From JBBSEX01 sp038239345 (GTDB lineage: Bacteria > Acidobacteriota > Terriglobia > Bryobacterales > Bryobacteraceae): 7,579 nucleotides of DNA. Of this stretch, positions 1 through 5,510 are shown piece by piece. The position numbers were made by a program, and so were the translations under genes. The notes beneath the pieces were generated by a model. It saw only the letters and a program-made list of their open reading frames with translations. It did not search any database and was not told the origin of the DNA. Numbering within the stretch: the stretch's first letter is position 1; every line of letters begins with the position of its first letter. The DNA lies in assembly GCA_038239345.1 (NCBI GenBank), contig JBBSEX010000097.1:1-7579 (forward strand), in the 5' to 3' direction.

Positions 1-72
1 ATTGCCGATCATCCCATGAAGCGGTTGGACGAACTGCTGCCGCATCGCTGGGCCGAGACAGCCCGCTCCTGA
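1..72 (+). CDS. IS66 family transposase, C-terminal fragment (cut by window edge)
   Basis: Only the last 23 codons are in the window, in frame from base 1 to the TGA at 70-72. They encode IADHPMKRLDELLPHRW followed by a short tail. This is the conserved C-terminal signature of IS66 TnpC transposases (IS66_C region). The catalytic DDE residues lie upstream, outside the window. Whether the whole transposase is intact cannot be judged. Confidence 0.8.
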   Translation: MADHPMKRLDELLPHRWAETARS

Positions 73-179
73 TCCGGCTATCACTCCAAAAACTGGCTGA
101 ATGTTCGCCGCAATCTCTCACCCATCCCATTATTAGCCGTCCCGGCCTCATCCGCCAGAGGGGTTCATCGGATGCTTAC
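1..179 (+). mobile_element. Right end of an IS66-family insertion sequence
   Basis: The end of the transposase gene (1-72) is followed by about 107 bp of non-coding DNA and then an IS66-type terminus. Read inward on the minus strand from position 179, the end begins GTAAGCATCCGATGAAC. This agrees with the GTAAGC start typical of IS66 terminal inverted repeats. The element's other end and its target duplication lie outside the window. IS66 elements normally make 8-bp target duplications, so bases 180-187 would be the right-hand copy. The insertion sits 67 bp beyond the stop codon of the HNH gene and leaves that gene intact. Confidence 0.75.
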
Positions 180-246
180 GCAGCAACTGGATTCGTATAG
201 TCCCGAGTCTTCCACCTTCTCGCCGGTTGATGGCATCCGTTCCCCC

Positions 247-705
247 TTAAAGCCAGTCCGTCAATCGGGGCTTGTTGGCACCTTTACGCAGGTTTTCCTT
301 CTTGCCAATGACCCGCAGATTGTCCGTCGTATTGCTCCCACCGCGAGAGTGCGGCCAGATATGATCGATGTGGTGCTTGCGGGCATCGTAGGGCATTCCC
401 TTCAAATCTCTGCCGATAACGCGTTTCCGAATATCGGATCGCACATAGCGGGTTCGCTTGGGCGTGAGCACCATCGCACCGGCTGAGGCGATATAGCTCC
501 CAACTACGGCCTCGTTTCGGGTCCGACCTATTGCGATCAGAATCGCTTGAGCGGCGATGAAGGCAAAAACGCCAATCAACGCGGCCTTGAACGTCCAGAG
601 AATCCCCTCCCGCGCTGCAAAGAGCGTTCGGAGCGCCCAGGCCCATCCGAGAATGGAAATACCGATCAGCAATACTTCGACGCCGGAGGTGCCCCTGAAG
701 TCCAT
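247..705 (-). CDS. Membrane-anchored HNH endonuclease, 152 aa
   Basis: This is a small nuclease with an HNH (beta-beta-alpha metal) fold at the C-terminus, likely cutting DNA near the inner membrane. Two hydrophobic segments are predicted at about residues 9-30 and 35-60, followed by a basic linker (about 83-100). The HNH core is H112-x-D114-H115, an RGGSNTTDNL segment with N129, and N138 followed by LRKG. The CxxC zinc pairs found in many HNH proteins are absent. The ATG at 703-705 has an AAAGG ribosome-binding site 10 nt upstream (716-720). The gene diverges from an XRE regulator across a 64-bp region with a controller-type operator, so it is probably under that regulator. HNH identity is well supported. 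A defence or restriction role is inference, and no methyltransferase or immunity gene is seen. Confidence 0.85.
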   Translation of the reverse strand: MDFRGTSGVEVLLIGISILGWAWALRTLFAAREGILWTFKAALIGVFAFIAAQAILIAIGRTRNEAVVGSYIASAGAMVLTPKRTRYVRSDIRKRVIGRDLKGMPYDARKHHIDHIWPHSRGGSNTTDNLRVIGKKENLRKGANKPRLTDWL

Positions 706-715
706 CAGTTTTCGA

Positions 716-735
716 CCTTTGTTACTTATATTCTA
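716..735 (-). promoter_or_regulatory. Putative promoter -10 and ribosome-binding site of the HNH gene
   Basis: On the minus strand TAGAAT (730-735) matches the sigma-70 -10 hexamer at 5 of 6 positions. It would start transcription near 723 and give a leader of about 18 nt containing AAAGG (716-720). No good -35 hexamer lies 16-18 bp upstream, which would fit a promoter needing activation. The -10 hexamer overlaps the left controller box and the spacer between boxes, so a bound regulator would directly affect this promoter. Confidence 0.4.
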
Positions 736-747
736 TCGACTCATAGT
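719..747 (+). promoter_or_regulatory. Putative promoter of the XRE regulator
   Basis: TTGTTA (719-724) and CATAGT (742-747) are separated by 17 bp and each match the sigma-70 consensus at 4 of 6 positions. Transcription would start near 754. Both hexamers overlap the controller boxes, consistent with autoregulation. The match is weak and rests mainly on position and spacing. Confidence 0.3.
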
Positions 748-748
748 C
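723..748. promoter_or_regulatory. Two-box operator of restriction-controller (C-protein) type
   Basis: Two 11-bp boxes lie in the divergent region: TACTTATATTC (723-733) and GACTCATAGTC (738-748), separated by TATC. From memory, the C-box consensus is close to GACTTATAGTC. The left box matches it at 9 of 11 positions and the right box at 10 of 11. The 15-bp start-to-start distance equals the spacing I recall for the Esp1396I tandem operator. The right box is itself a near-palindrome (GACT...AGTC). The neighbouring XRE protein has a C-protein-like recognition helix, which makes it the obvious ligand. Binding to both boxes would cover the -10 of the leftward nuclease promoter and the putative -35/-10 of the regulator's own promoter. 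Confidence 0.65.
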
Positions 749-769
749 TACATCTTTTGATGATGAGGG

Positions 770-1075
770 TTGGTCTCAACCCAGGCGGTCAAGCAGGCTT
801 TGGCTGTTCGACTCCGCGAATTACGACGGAACAAGGGCTGGTCACAGGAGCGATTAGCGGAGCTAGCGGATATGCACCGCACCTACTTGGCAGGAATTGA
901 GCGGGCGCTACGCAACCCGGCACTCGAAAATCTAGTAAAACTGGCGAATGCTCTGGACACCTCCCTCGCTGAGCTTTTCGTTGCTGGAGACGGAGAGACA
1001 CTCCCGGCTCGCAAAGCAAGTGCCAGCAAGGAAATGAAAGCGCGGAGACAGAGGCGCGGACCGACATCAGCCTGA
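770..1075 (+). CDS. XRE-family HTH regulator, controller (C) protein-like, 101 aa
   Basis: This is a DNA-binding protein of the Cro/C1 helix-turn-helix family. The HTH spans roughly residues 12-70: first helix AVRLRELRRNKG, then SQERLAELA (25-33), then a recognition helix region MHRTYLAGIERALRN (35-49) and LENLVKLANAL. The RTYxxGIERxxRN pattern is shared with restriction-modification C proteins such as C.Esp1396I. A basic tail (about 81-97) makes it slightly longer than the roughly 80-aa C proteins. An in-frame TGA at 764-766 rules out an upstream start. The first possible start is TTG at 770; TTG at 800 would also keep the HTH. GATGAGGG abuts the 770 start with no spacing, so initiation may be leaderless or weak. 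The gene is divergent from the HNH nuclease and probably represses or activates both through the operator at 723-748. Confidence 0.85.
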   Translation: MVSTQAVKQALAVRLRELRRNKGWSQERLAELADMHRTYLAGIERALRNPALENLVKLANALDTSLAELFVAGDGETLPARKASASKEMKARRQRRGPTSA

Positions 1076-1117
1076 TTGCGGGATCACCACAGCATTCGGT
1101 GGTGGTCAAGATCGCAA
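1076..1117 (+). other. Imperfect hairpin directly after the XRE stop codon
   Basis: A 9-bp stem (1082-1090 with 1099-1107, one G-T wobble) encloses an 8-nt loop. A further 5-bp outer stem TTGCG/CGCAA (1076-1080 with 1113-1117) sits beyond an asymmetric bulge. There is no T tract after it, so it is not a canonical intrinsic terminator. It could stabilise the 3' end of the mRNA or act with Rho. Confidence 0.35.
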
Positions 1118-1674
1118 CCATACTGAGAGTGCCGCCCTCCAAGATAGTGAGGCGAATGGAGGAACCCCTGCCCGGATGAATCAGCGGACCGGTGCCGAAC
1201 CGGCGACGTCCAGCGAGGGAAAGACCGTAGATTGAAAATACAAGACGATGGCGTCTACGGCGGTCCATCCAGGTGCATGGAAATCAGCAACTCCCACATT
1301 CCGCAAAACAATCGCCTCTTAAGTGAGTGAAAGTGGAGTGAAGGAACGACGAATCCCTGTTGGTCAGAGACCATAACATACCCGCCGTAACGAGCACAGG
1401 TTTAGCGCCAGTCCACCGCGCGGCGGCACCGCGACAGAAAGTGCGTTTCTCCCCGGGAGTGACCGCTGCCGCGACTGTTCAGCGAAAAGCCCTGCTCGCA
1501 ATGCGCTTGGGATGCTCTGGGCAGGTTAAGGAATTTCTCGACATGAATGCGCCCCGCCGTGGGTACGAACCGGTCAGAAGTCCCAGATGGCCTACTATAC
1601 ACCCTGCGTTCTAGCTCCCTTTGATCCGCCCAAAGCTGCCACGCTGACGTCTAGGGTATACCCACCACTCGCGC
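1118..1674. other. Non-coding stretch with left direct repeat, otherwise no recognised feature
   Basis: About 560 bp between the XRE hairpin and the end of the leftward operon. The short open frames here do not resemble known proteins, lack ribosome-binding sites and have no coherent composition. The only notable elements are the 36-bp direct repeat at 1187-1222 and a perfect 10-bp palindrome GGGTATACCC at 1654-1663, just past the last operon gene. No T-tracted terminator hairpin was found for the operon. Confidence 0.5.
1187..1222 (+). repeat. 36-bp direct repeat, copy 1 (left of the operon)
   Basis: This 36-bp block, starting GACCGGTGCC and ending CGAGGGAAA, is identical base for base to 5472-5507 and in the same orientation. 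The flanking sequence on both sides differs between the copies, so the boundaries are sharp. On the minus strand it contains a T-arm-like hairpin (GCCGG, loop TTCGGCA, CCGGT) preceded by TTTCCCTCGCTGG. This copy lacks the acceptor/CCA-like extension present at copy 2. Confidence 0.9.
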
Positions 1675-2166
1675 TCATAGCGGCAAAATCTCGATCGACA
1701 TCGACTCGACCGAGCCGGTCCCGTATATCTTTACCCGCCAGGGGTGACGGTCCGCGCCGAGAAACTTACCCACCCCCGTTGCATTGTCGAAAAAAATCGT
1801 TACGTCTTCATCCTTCACCCGGTCGCTCTTCGCCAGACGGAAATTGATCAGCGTTACCGGAACTCCCCGCGCATTGGGACCGTCGCAAACCACCGAGTGG
1901 AGATAAGGTCCGCCGGGCCAGCCCGCAGTAAGTTCGAACACTTTCTCATCGCATTTCAAAGTCCCAAACGTCGGATGCGGATACTGATATCGTTTGACCA
2001 TTTTGAAGCTGCCGATGTCCGCCTTGCATCCGTCGGCGCAAGGATCCGCCGGTGAGCTTCCGCCACTGCGATGGTCCGCGCTCGGGGCCGGCTCGGGCGA
2101 AACTGCCGCCCTACTAGGCCCCGTTGCCGGGACGGTTGCGGCCATCGAGTCCTTGGGCACCAGCAT
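1675..2166 (-). CDS. Hypothetical protein with four cysteines, 163 aa, last gene of the operon
   Basis: I do not recognise the family. The first ~42 residues are a Pro/Ala/Ser-rich, linker-like stretch without a signal peptide. Residues 43-163 look like a compact beta-rich domain with cysteines at 43, 47, 72 and 94, which could form two disulfides in an extracytoplasmic protein. The ATG at 2164-2166 has AGGAA 11 nt upstream. The gene lies 21 nt after the protease stop and in the same reading frame, so a single TAA is all that separates the two. It is therefore either a separate cytoplasmic-start protein or the detached, or readthrough-expressed, C-terminal domain of the protease. An internal ATG at residue 8 is an alternative start. 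Confidence 0.65.
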   Translation of the reverse strand: MLVPKDSMAATVPATGPSRAAVSPEPAPSADHRSGGSSPADPCADGCKADIGSFKMVKRYQYPHPTFGTLKCDEKVFELTAGWPGGPYLHSVVCDGPNARGVPVTLINFRLAKSDRVKDEDVTIFFDNATGVGKFLGADRHPWRVKIYGTGSVESMSIEILPL

Positions 2167-2187
2167 CGCAGAGTAGGTTCCTATAAG

Positions 2188-3381
2188 TTAACCGGAAACC
2201 ATTACCGGGGTGTCGTCGGTTGGCGCGGCTCGCCCATATCCACGCCGTTTAGCCGCAAGTTGTTCGCGTGTCGCTGCAGTACCCACAAAATTCATCGATC
2301 CACTCACATTGCCTAACGCCACACCTGTGGCAGACCTTGTCTGGTTGATTGCTAGGCTGAGCGAACCACCAGTCACATTCAGGTACTTATCCCCTAGAGG
2401 CATTATGCTCATCCCCGTTTGCAATGTTTTGAAGGTAAACGTTTGCTCGTTTTCGTTGGCTGTGCCATTCACAAACGTCGCCCCGAAGCCGCCTCTCAGG
2501 CGGGCAGTGTAGGTGGAGCCGCCGGCATTTGGCGTCAGGGTAACTAACATTTGTCCGGATTCGCCTCCGACCGGTTGAAAGGTTCCATTAACCGTCAGCT
2601 GTGAGATGCGCATGGGCTTGGCCGCAGCAGCCTGGGTCGGCTGGCCGAGCGTAGACAGAAAACCCGGTCCCAGCTTGGGCACCGTGTAACCCAGCGACTT
2701 CAACGTCTTGAATGCCGCGTCGATCTTGATCGCAAGCCCAATTTTTCCCAACTTGTCCCCCGCCCCCGCGTCGTGGATGCCAATAAGGTTCGCATAGTCG
2801 TCAAACACAGGGCCGCCGGAGAAACCCACACCTACTCCGCCGGTATTGGTATATAAGAACTTGGCCACCTCTCCCGGCTGATCCACCTCCGTGACGGTGT
2901 TTGGGACCATCACCCAATCTCCATTCCAGGTCCATACGTGGGTTCCCTGCTGGAGGTTGCTGCTCATGGCGAATTGAAATCCCGGAAAACCCTCAACGGG
3001 AGAATGGTCCGGAACCGACTTCACGGCTAAGACCGCCAAATCGAGCGAATCGCTTTGCTTCTTCAGTTTCTCGGCCTTAACGGGCCTTGTCTGATTTGAG
3101 TAAAAGACCACATTCACGGGAATCTCCTCTCCTTTTTCATTGGTGACCACGTGCAGGGCGGTGAGGATCTGGATTTCTTGAGGGGATGACGATATCACTA
3201 TGCCCACCCCCGTCTGCCCGTTTGTGTTCTCGGGCGCCTCCACCCTTACGACACCCAGCTTGAGGCTTTCGATTAACTTATTCCTCGCGTCCATGCTCCG
3301 CTTTACGATGTCAGAAACGGAGTCCTGCGCCGAGCTGACCTCGATCAAGATGAGCAGGATCAGGCTCGCCTTGTTTCGCAT
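2188..3381 (-). CDS. Exported trypsin-like serine protease (S1/DegP-type core), 397 aa
   Basis: This protein probably cleaves peptide bonds in the periplasm or outside the cell. A signal peptide is clear: MRNK followed by a Leu/Ile-rich core and a likely cleavage after SSA (residue 18). The protease domain spans about 40-230. The catalytic triad is readable as His77 in ILTALHVV, Asp114 in DSLDLAVLAV and Ser188 in GFSGGP. A GVGIVIS strand near 58-64 matches the N-terminal barrel of DegP-like enzymes. No PDZ domain follows. A Pro/Ala linker (about 235-255) instead leads to a Gly/Thr-rich beta domain of unknown type (about 256-365) and a basic tail. The gene starts 6 nt after the upstream gene's stop. 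AGGAG lies only 3 nt before the ATG (3379-3381), so translational coupling is likely. The substrate is unknown. The operon neighbours are the natural candidates. Confidence 0.85.
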   Translation of the reverse strand: MRNKASLILLILIEVSSAQDSVSDIVKRSMDARNKLIESLKLGVVRVEAPENTNGQTGVGIVISSSPQEIQILTALHVVTNEKGEEIPVNVVFYSNQTRPVKAEKLKKQSDSLDLAVLAVKSVPDHSPVEGFPGFQFAMSSNLQQGTHVWTWNGDWVMVPNTVTEVDQPGEVAKFLYTNTGGVGVGFSGGPVFDDYANLIGIHDAGAGDKLGKIGLAIKIDAAFKTLKSLGYTVPKLGPGFLSTLGQPTQAAAAKPMRISQLTVNGTFQPVGGESGQMLVTLTPNAGGSTYTARLRGGFGATFVNGTANENEQTFTFKTLQTGMSIMPLGDKYLNVTGGSLSLAINQTRSATGVALGNVSGSMNFVGTAATREQLAAKRRGYGRAAPTDDTPVMVSG

Positions 3382-3387
3382 AGGCTC

Positions 3388-4338
3388 CTAGCCGTTCCTT
3401 GTTAATTCACGCGCATAATATAGTGCTGTGGCGATGGCGCTCAAGGCAGCGAAAAATAGTGTAAGACCTGCTGCCCCAGTATGTAAATCCAGTCTCCGCG
3501 CGGCTTCGTTTCGTGAACCGTTTTGAATTCGGTCCGATTCACCTTTTAGGGTGACTCTGATCGAATCCAGGTTTGGCGACCTCGACCGTTTTATGAGGCT
3601 TAGCTGAACGACGTGCGCATCGTGCAGATTGGCTAATGCTAGTCTCTCGTCCACGCTCCGGCGTTGCTCGGCCACGGTCAGCAGGTTGGTGGCGTCGGGG
3701 ATAACATCGTTACCAAATCTAATGTCACTGCCTTCCTGGACGGGGATCATTAGCTCGGGCTCAGGTGCCGCTCCTTCGTGGAAATCGATGTTGAATGCGA
3801 AAGGACTCCCGTCCGCCGGTGAGATTGACCACTCGATAGTATCGTTAGGGCCGAGGGACTGCGCCAAGTTCTTGTCCGCCAGCCTGCTTTTGGAATCAAG
3901 CAAGATCGTGGCGAACCCGGCGCGCGCGTCGTCCGGTCCGCGACTCAAACGGAAGTACACAGTGTCGTTCACACGAAGGAAAAGCCGCCGTCCCAAGGAA
4001 GTATCCAAACCGGTCAGTCTCACATTCCCGAGGCGAAGGCCAGAGTAGCAGCCTATCGAGGGACGAATAACCTTTTCACTTTGCCGGATCAAACAGGACG
4101 ACTGGAGTGTAACATCAACCCGGCGTACCTGAGAGTTGAACAATCCCGCGGACCGATCATCGTTCCAGCGTCCCAGGCAAAACGAGATGGATTTCGTACG
4201 AATAATCGCCGAAAACGGGGTGAGCACCCGACGTTGGGAAAGATAGATCGCAAGCACCGTCAAACACAACGTGGCAATGGAAAGACCCCAGATTTGCTGC
4301 CGGCGTTTTGCGTTTATGATGCTCATTCGTTTGATCAC
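3388..4338 (-). CDS. Two-TM envelope protein with large extracytoplasmic domain, 316 aa
   Basis: The family is not recognised. A basic N-terminus precedes a membrane helix at about residues 16-34. About 250 polar residues follow with a beta-rich look and cysteines at 54, 82 and 97. A second membrane helix lies at about 288-308 and ends in a short basic tail (YYARELTRNG). This topology puts both ends in the cytoplasm and the middle outside, next to the exported protease encoded downstream. The start codon overlaps the stop of the upstream gene by 4 nt (ATGA, 4335-4338), a strong sign of co-translation; Met5 is an alternative start. A scaffold or sensor role in the envelope is inference only. 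Confidence 0.75.
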   Translation of the reverse strand: MIKRMSIINAKRRQQIWGLSIATLCLTVLAIYLSQRRVLTPFSAIIRTKSISFCLGRWNDDRSAGLFNSQVRRVDVTLQSSCLIRQSEKVIRPSIGCYSGLRLGNVRLTGLDTSLGRRLFLRVNDTVYFRLSRGPDDARAGFATILLDSKSRLADKNLAQSLGPNDTIEWSISPADGSPFAFNIDFHEGAAPEPELMIPVQEGSDIRFGNDVIPDATNLLTVAEQRRSVDERLALANLHDAHVVQLSLIKRSRSPNLDSIRVTLKGESDRIQNGSRNEAARRLDLHTGAAGLTLFFAALSAIATALYYARELTRNG

Positions 4339-5159
4339 GGGTATTGCCGGTGGTGATAGAAACGGTAGTTGGCGACCAGTTTCTCCGTGCTATTTCTGTA
4401 ACGACCTTCTAGATGTAGCTCCACGGGACTCTCAGCAGGCGCAAGATCGAGAATAAGCTGGAGATGGACCACGCTTTCAGCCTCGATCGCAGCGCTACTT
4501 CCAGGCGCTGAATTTTTTAAACAGGGGTCCTTGGCGGAGTAGTAACATTGATGTCGATCTTCGCCTGCCGAGACGCCATAACTCAAACTGGCCAGAGCGC
4601 GGCGTTGAATCTTCAGAATCAGTTCGTACGTGGTGATTTCCGCCGGCGTGATGATACCGCTGAAGAAGACAACCGGCGCAAGTTCAGACGCATATTCCTG
4701 TTCACTTCCGACTCTCGCAACAATTCCGACATCACCCAACTGGATCTGGTGGTGCGCGATCACATCCCCGAGCCAATTGAATTCGTTCCATATTTTTGCG
4801 CCATGCTCTGTCTTCTTCGGCATCGCCAGCATGAGGTAGTTCTTGTCGCCAGAAATCTGCCTTGCACGAATGAACACCGTTTCGTTCTCAGGCAGGTAAT
4901 ATCTCGCGCGCAGCAGCGTGCCCTTTGAGGTCGCGGGCAAACTACGCTTTCCGGGGCCGGCAAGTGCAAAGAAGCCCATCACCCGATACGCCAGACTCGC
5001 GTTAGGCTCGTCCAACAAACCCTCCCAACGGTTTTCGAACTGGTTCTTTCGCAACCAACTATCTTCCTGGCCTTCTACAAGGCGAGCGAATACGAATACG
5101 ACGAAGATCGCAAGCGCCGAGAAAACCCGTTTGGACACGCCGAAAGCAAGAATGGCCAT
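4335..5159 (-). CDS. Secreted hypothetical protein, first gene of the operon, 274 aa
   Basis: I do not recognise the family. Residues 1-30 look like a signal peptide: a basic K10-R11, then a Phe/Val/Leu/Ala core and a possible cleavage around VEG-Q. The mature part (about 31-274) has no further membrane segment. It carries one likely disulfide pair (Cys205 and Cys213 in an HQCYYSAKDPC stretch) and ends in an aromatic, basic YRFYHHRQYP tail. It begins the leftward operon and overlaps the next gene by 4 nt. A -10-like TAGAAT lies only 8 nt before the ATG (5157-5159) and no Shine-Dalgarno sequence is visible, so the message may be leaderless. Confidence 0.75.
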   Translation of the reverse strand: MAILAFGVSKRVFSALAIFVVFVFARLVEGQEDSWLRKNQFENRWEGLLDEPNASLAYRVMGFFALAGPGKRSLPATSKGTLLRARYYLPENETVFIRARQISGDKNYLMLAMPKKTEHGAKIWNEFNWLGDVIAHHQIQLGDVGIVARVGSEQEYASELAPVVFFSGIITPAEITTYELILKIQRRALASLSYGVSAGEDRHQCYYSAKDPCLKNSAPGSSAAIEAESVVHLQLILDLAPAESPVELHLEGRYRNSTEKLVANYRFYHHRQYP

Positions 5160-5167
5160 AGGCGCAT

Positions 5168-5173
5168 ATTCTA
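5168..5173 (-). promoter_or_regulatory. Putative -10 element of the four-gene operon
   Basis: The minus strand reads TAGAAT, matching TATAAT at 5 of 6 positions and ending 8 nt before the operon's first ATG. Transcription starting 6-9 nt downstream would give a leaderless or nearly leaderless mRNA. No convincing -35 hexamer is seen 16-18 bp upstream. The surrounding GATAGAATAT is identical to the sequence around the HNH gene's -10 (728-737). Confidence 0.35.
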
Positions 5174-5461
5174 TCTCAAATCATTGCCCGGCAGAAGAAA
5201 AAACCACAGCTTCGGTGCGGAGTTACGCGGCTGGCCGGAAACTCCTGGTCCGGTTACTCGGCCTGTACCACTGCTTCCCGTTGGAATCCGATGGCAGTAG
5301 ATTGGTAGTCAGCCTGACGGACCGGCTGGACGTCCGGCGTCGAAGTGGCTTAAGATCAGCAGATTACGAACCCACCCTCCCCTTCACTCAGATAACAGGT
5401 GGAAAGAGGGCTGATTCACGCGTCCGGAAAGTGCCGCTGGCGTTTAACTATTGAAAAGAAA

Positions 5462-5510
5462 TGGAGCGGGAGACCGGTGCCGAACCGGCGACGTCCAGCG
5501 AGGGAAATTG
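5462..5510 (-). other. tRNA-Gly-like 3' fragment with CCA
   Basis: Read on the minus strand, a T-arm-like hairpin (GCCGG, 7-nt loop TTCGGCA, CCGGT; 5489 down to 5473) is followed immediately by seven nucleotides CTCCCGC, a discriminator T and CCA ending at 5462. That is exact tRNA 3'-end geometry, and the acceptor strand would pair with GCGGGAG, common in tRNA-Gly. Upstream, a 17-nt arm could fold with a loop TTCCCTC, which would place a CCC (Gly) anticodon. Against a functional tRNA: the T-loop has G instead of A at position 58, the base after the anticodon is T, the anticodon stem has a mismatch, and no D-arm or matching 5' acceptor strand is visible. It is best read as a tRNA-derived remnant or integration site. 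Confidence 0.45.
5472..5507 (+). repeat. 36-bp direct repeat, copy 2 (right of the operon)
   Basis: Identical over 36 bp to 1187-1222 and in the same orientation, 4,285 bp away start to start. Together the two copies bracket the operon. This copy continues into the sequence (minus strand) CTCCCGCTCCA, which completes a tRNA-3'-end-like structure. Confidence 0.9.

Noticed and set aside
1082..1107. Hairpin after the XRE gene as an intrinsic terminator
   Set aside because: The stem is good but is followed by AAGATCGC rather than a T run, so it is listed only as a hairpin.
1360..1614. Open frame of 84 codons on the plus strand (and a 66-codon one opposite)
   Set aside because: TTG start without ribosome-binding site, no recognisable protein features, and an equally long frame on the other strand. 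It looks like chance in GC-rich non-coding DNA.
1654..1663. Palindrome GGGTATACCC after the operon as a terminator
   Set aside because: Only 5 bp per arm with no loop and no T tract. Palindromes of this length are expected by chance.
1187..5507. CRISPR array from the 36-bp repeat
   Set aside because: Only two copies, 4.3 kb apart, with genes rather than spacers between them.
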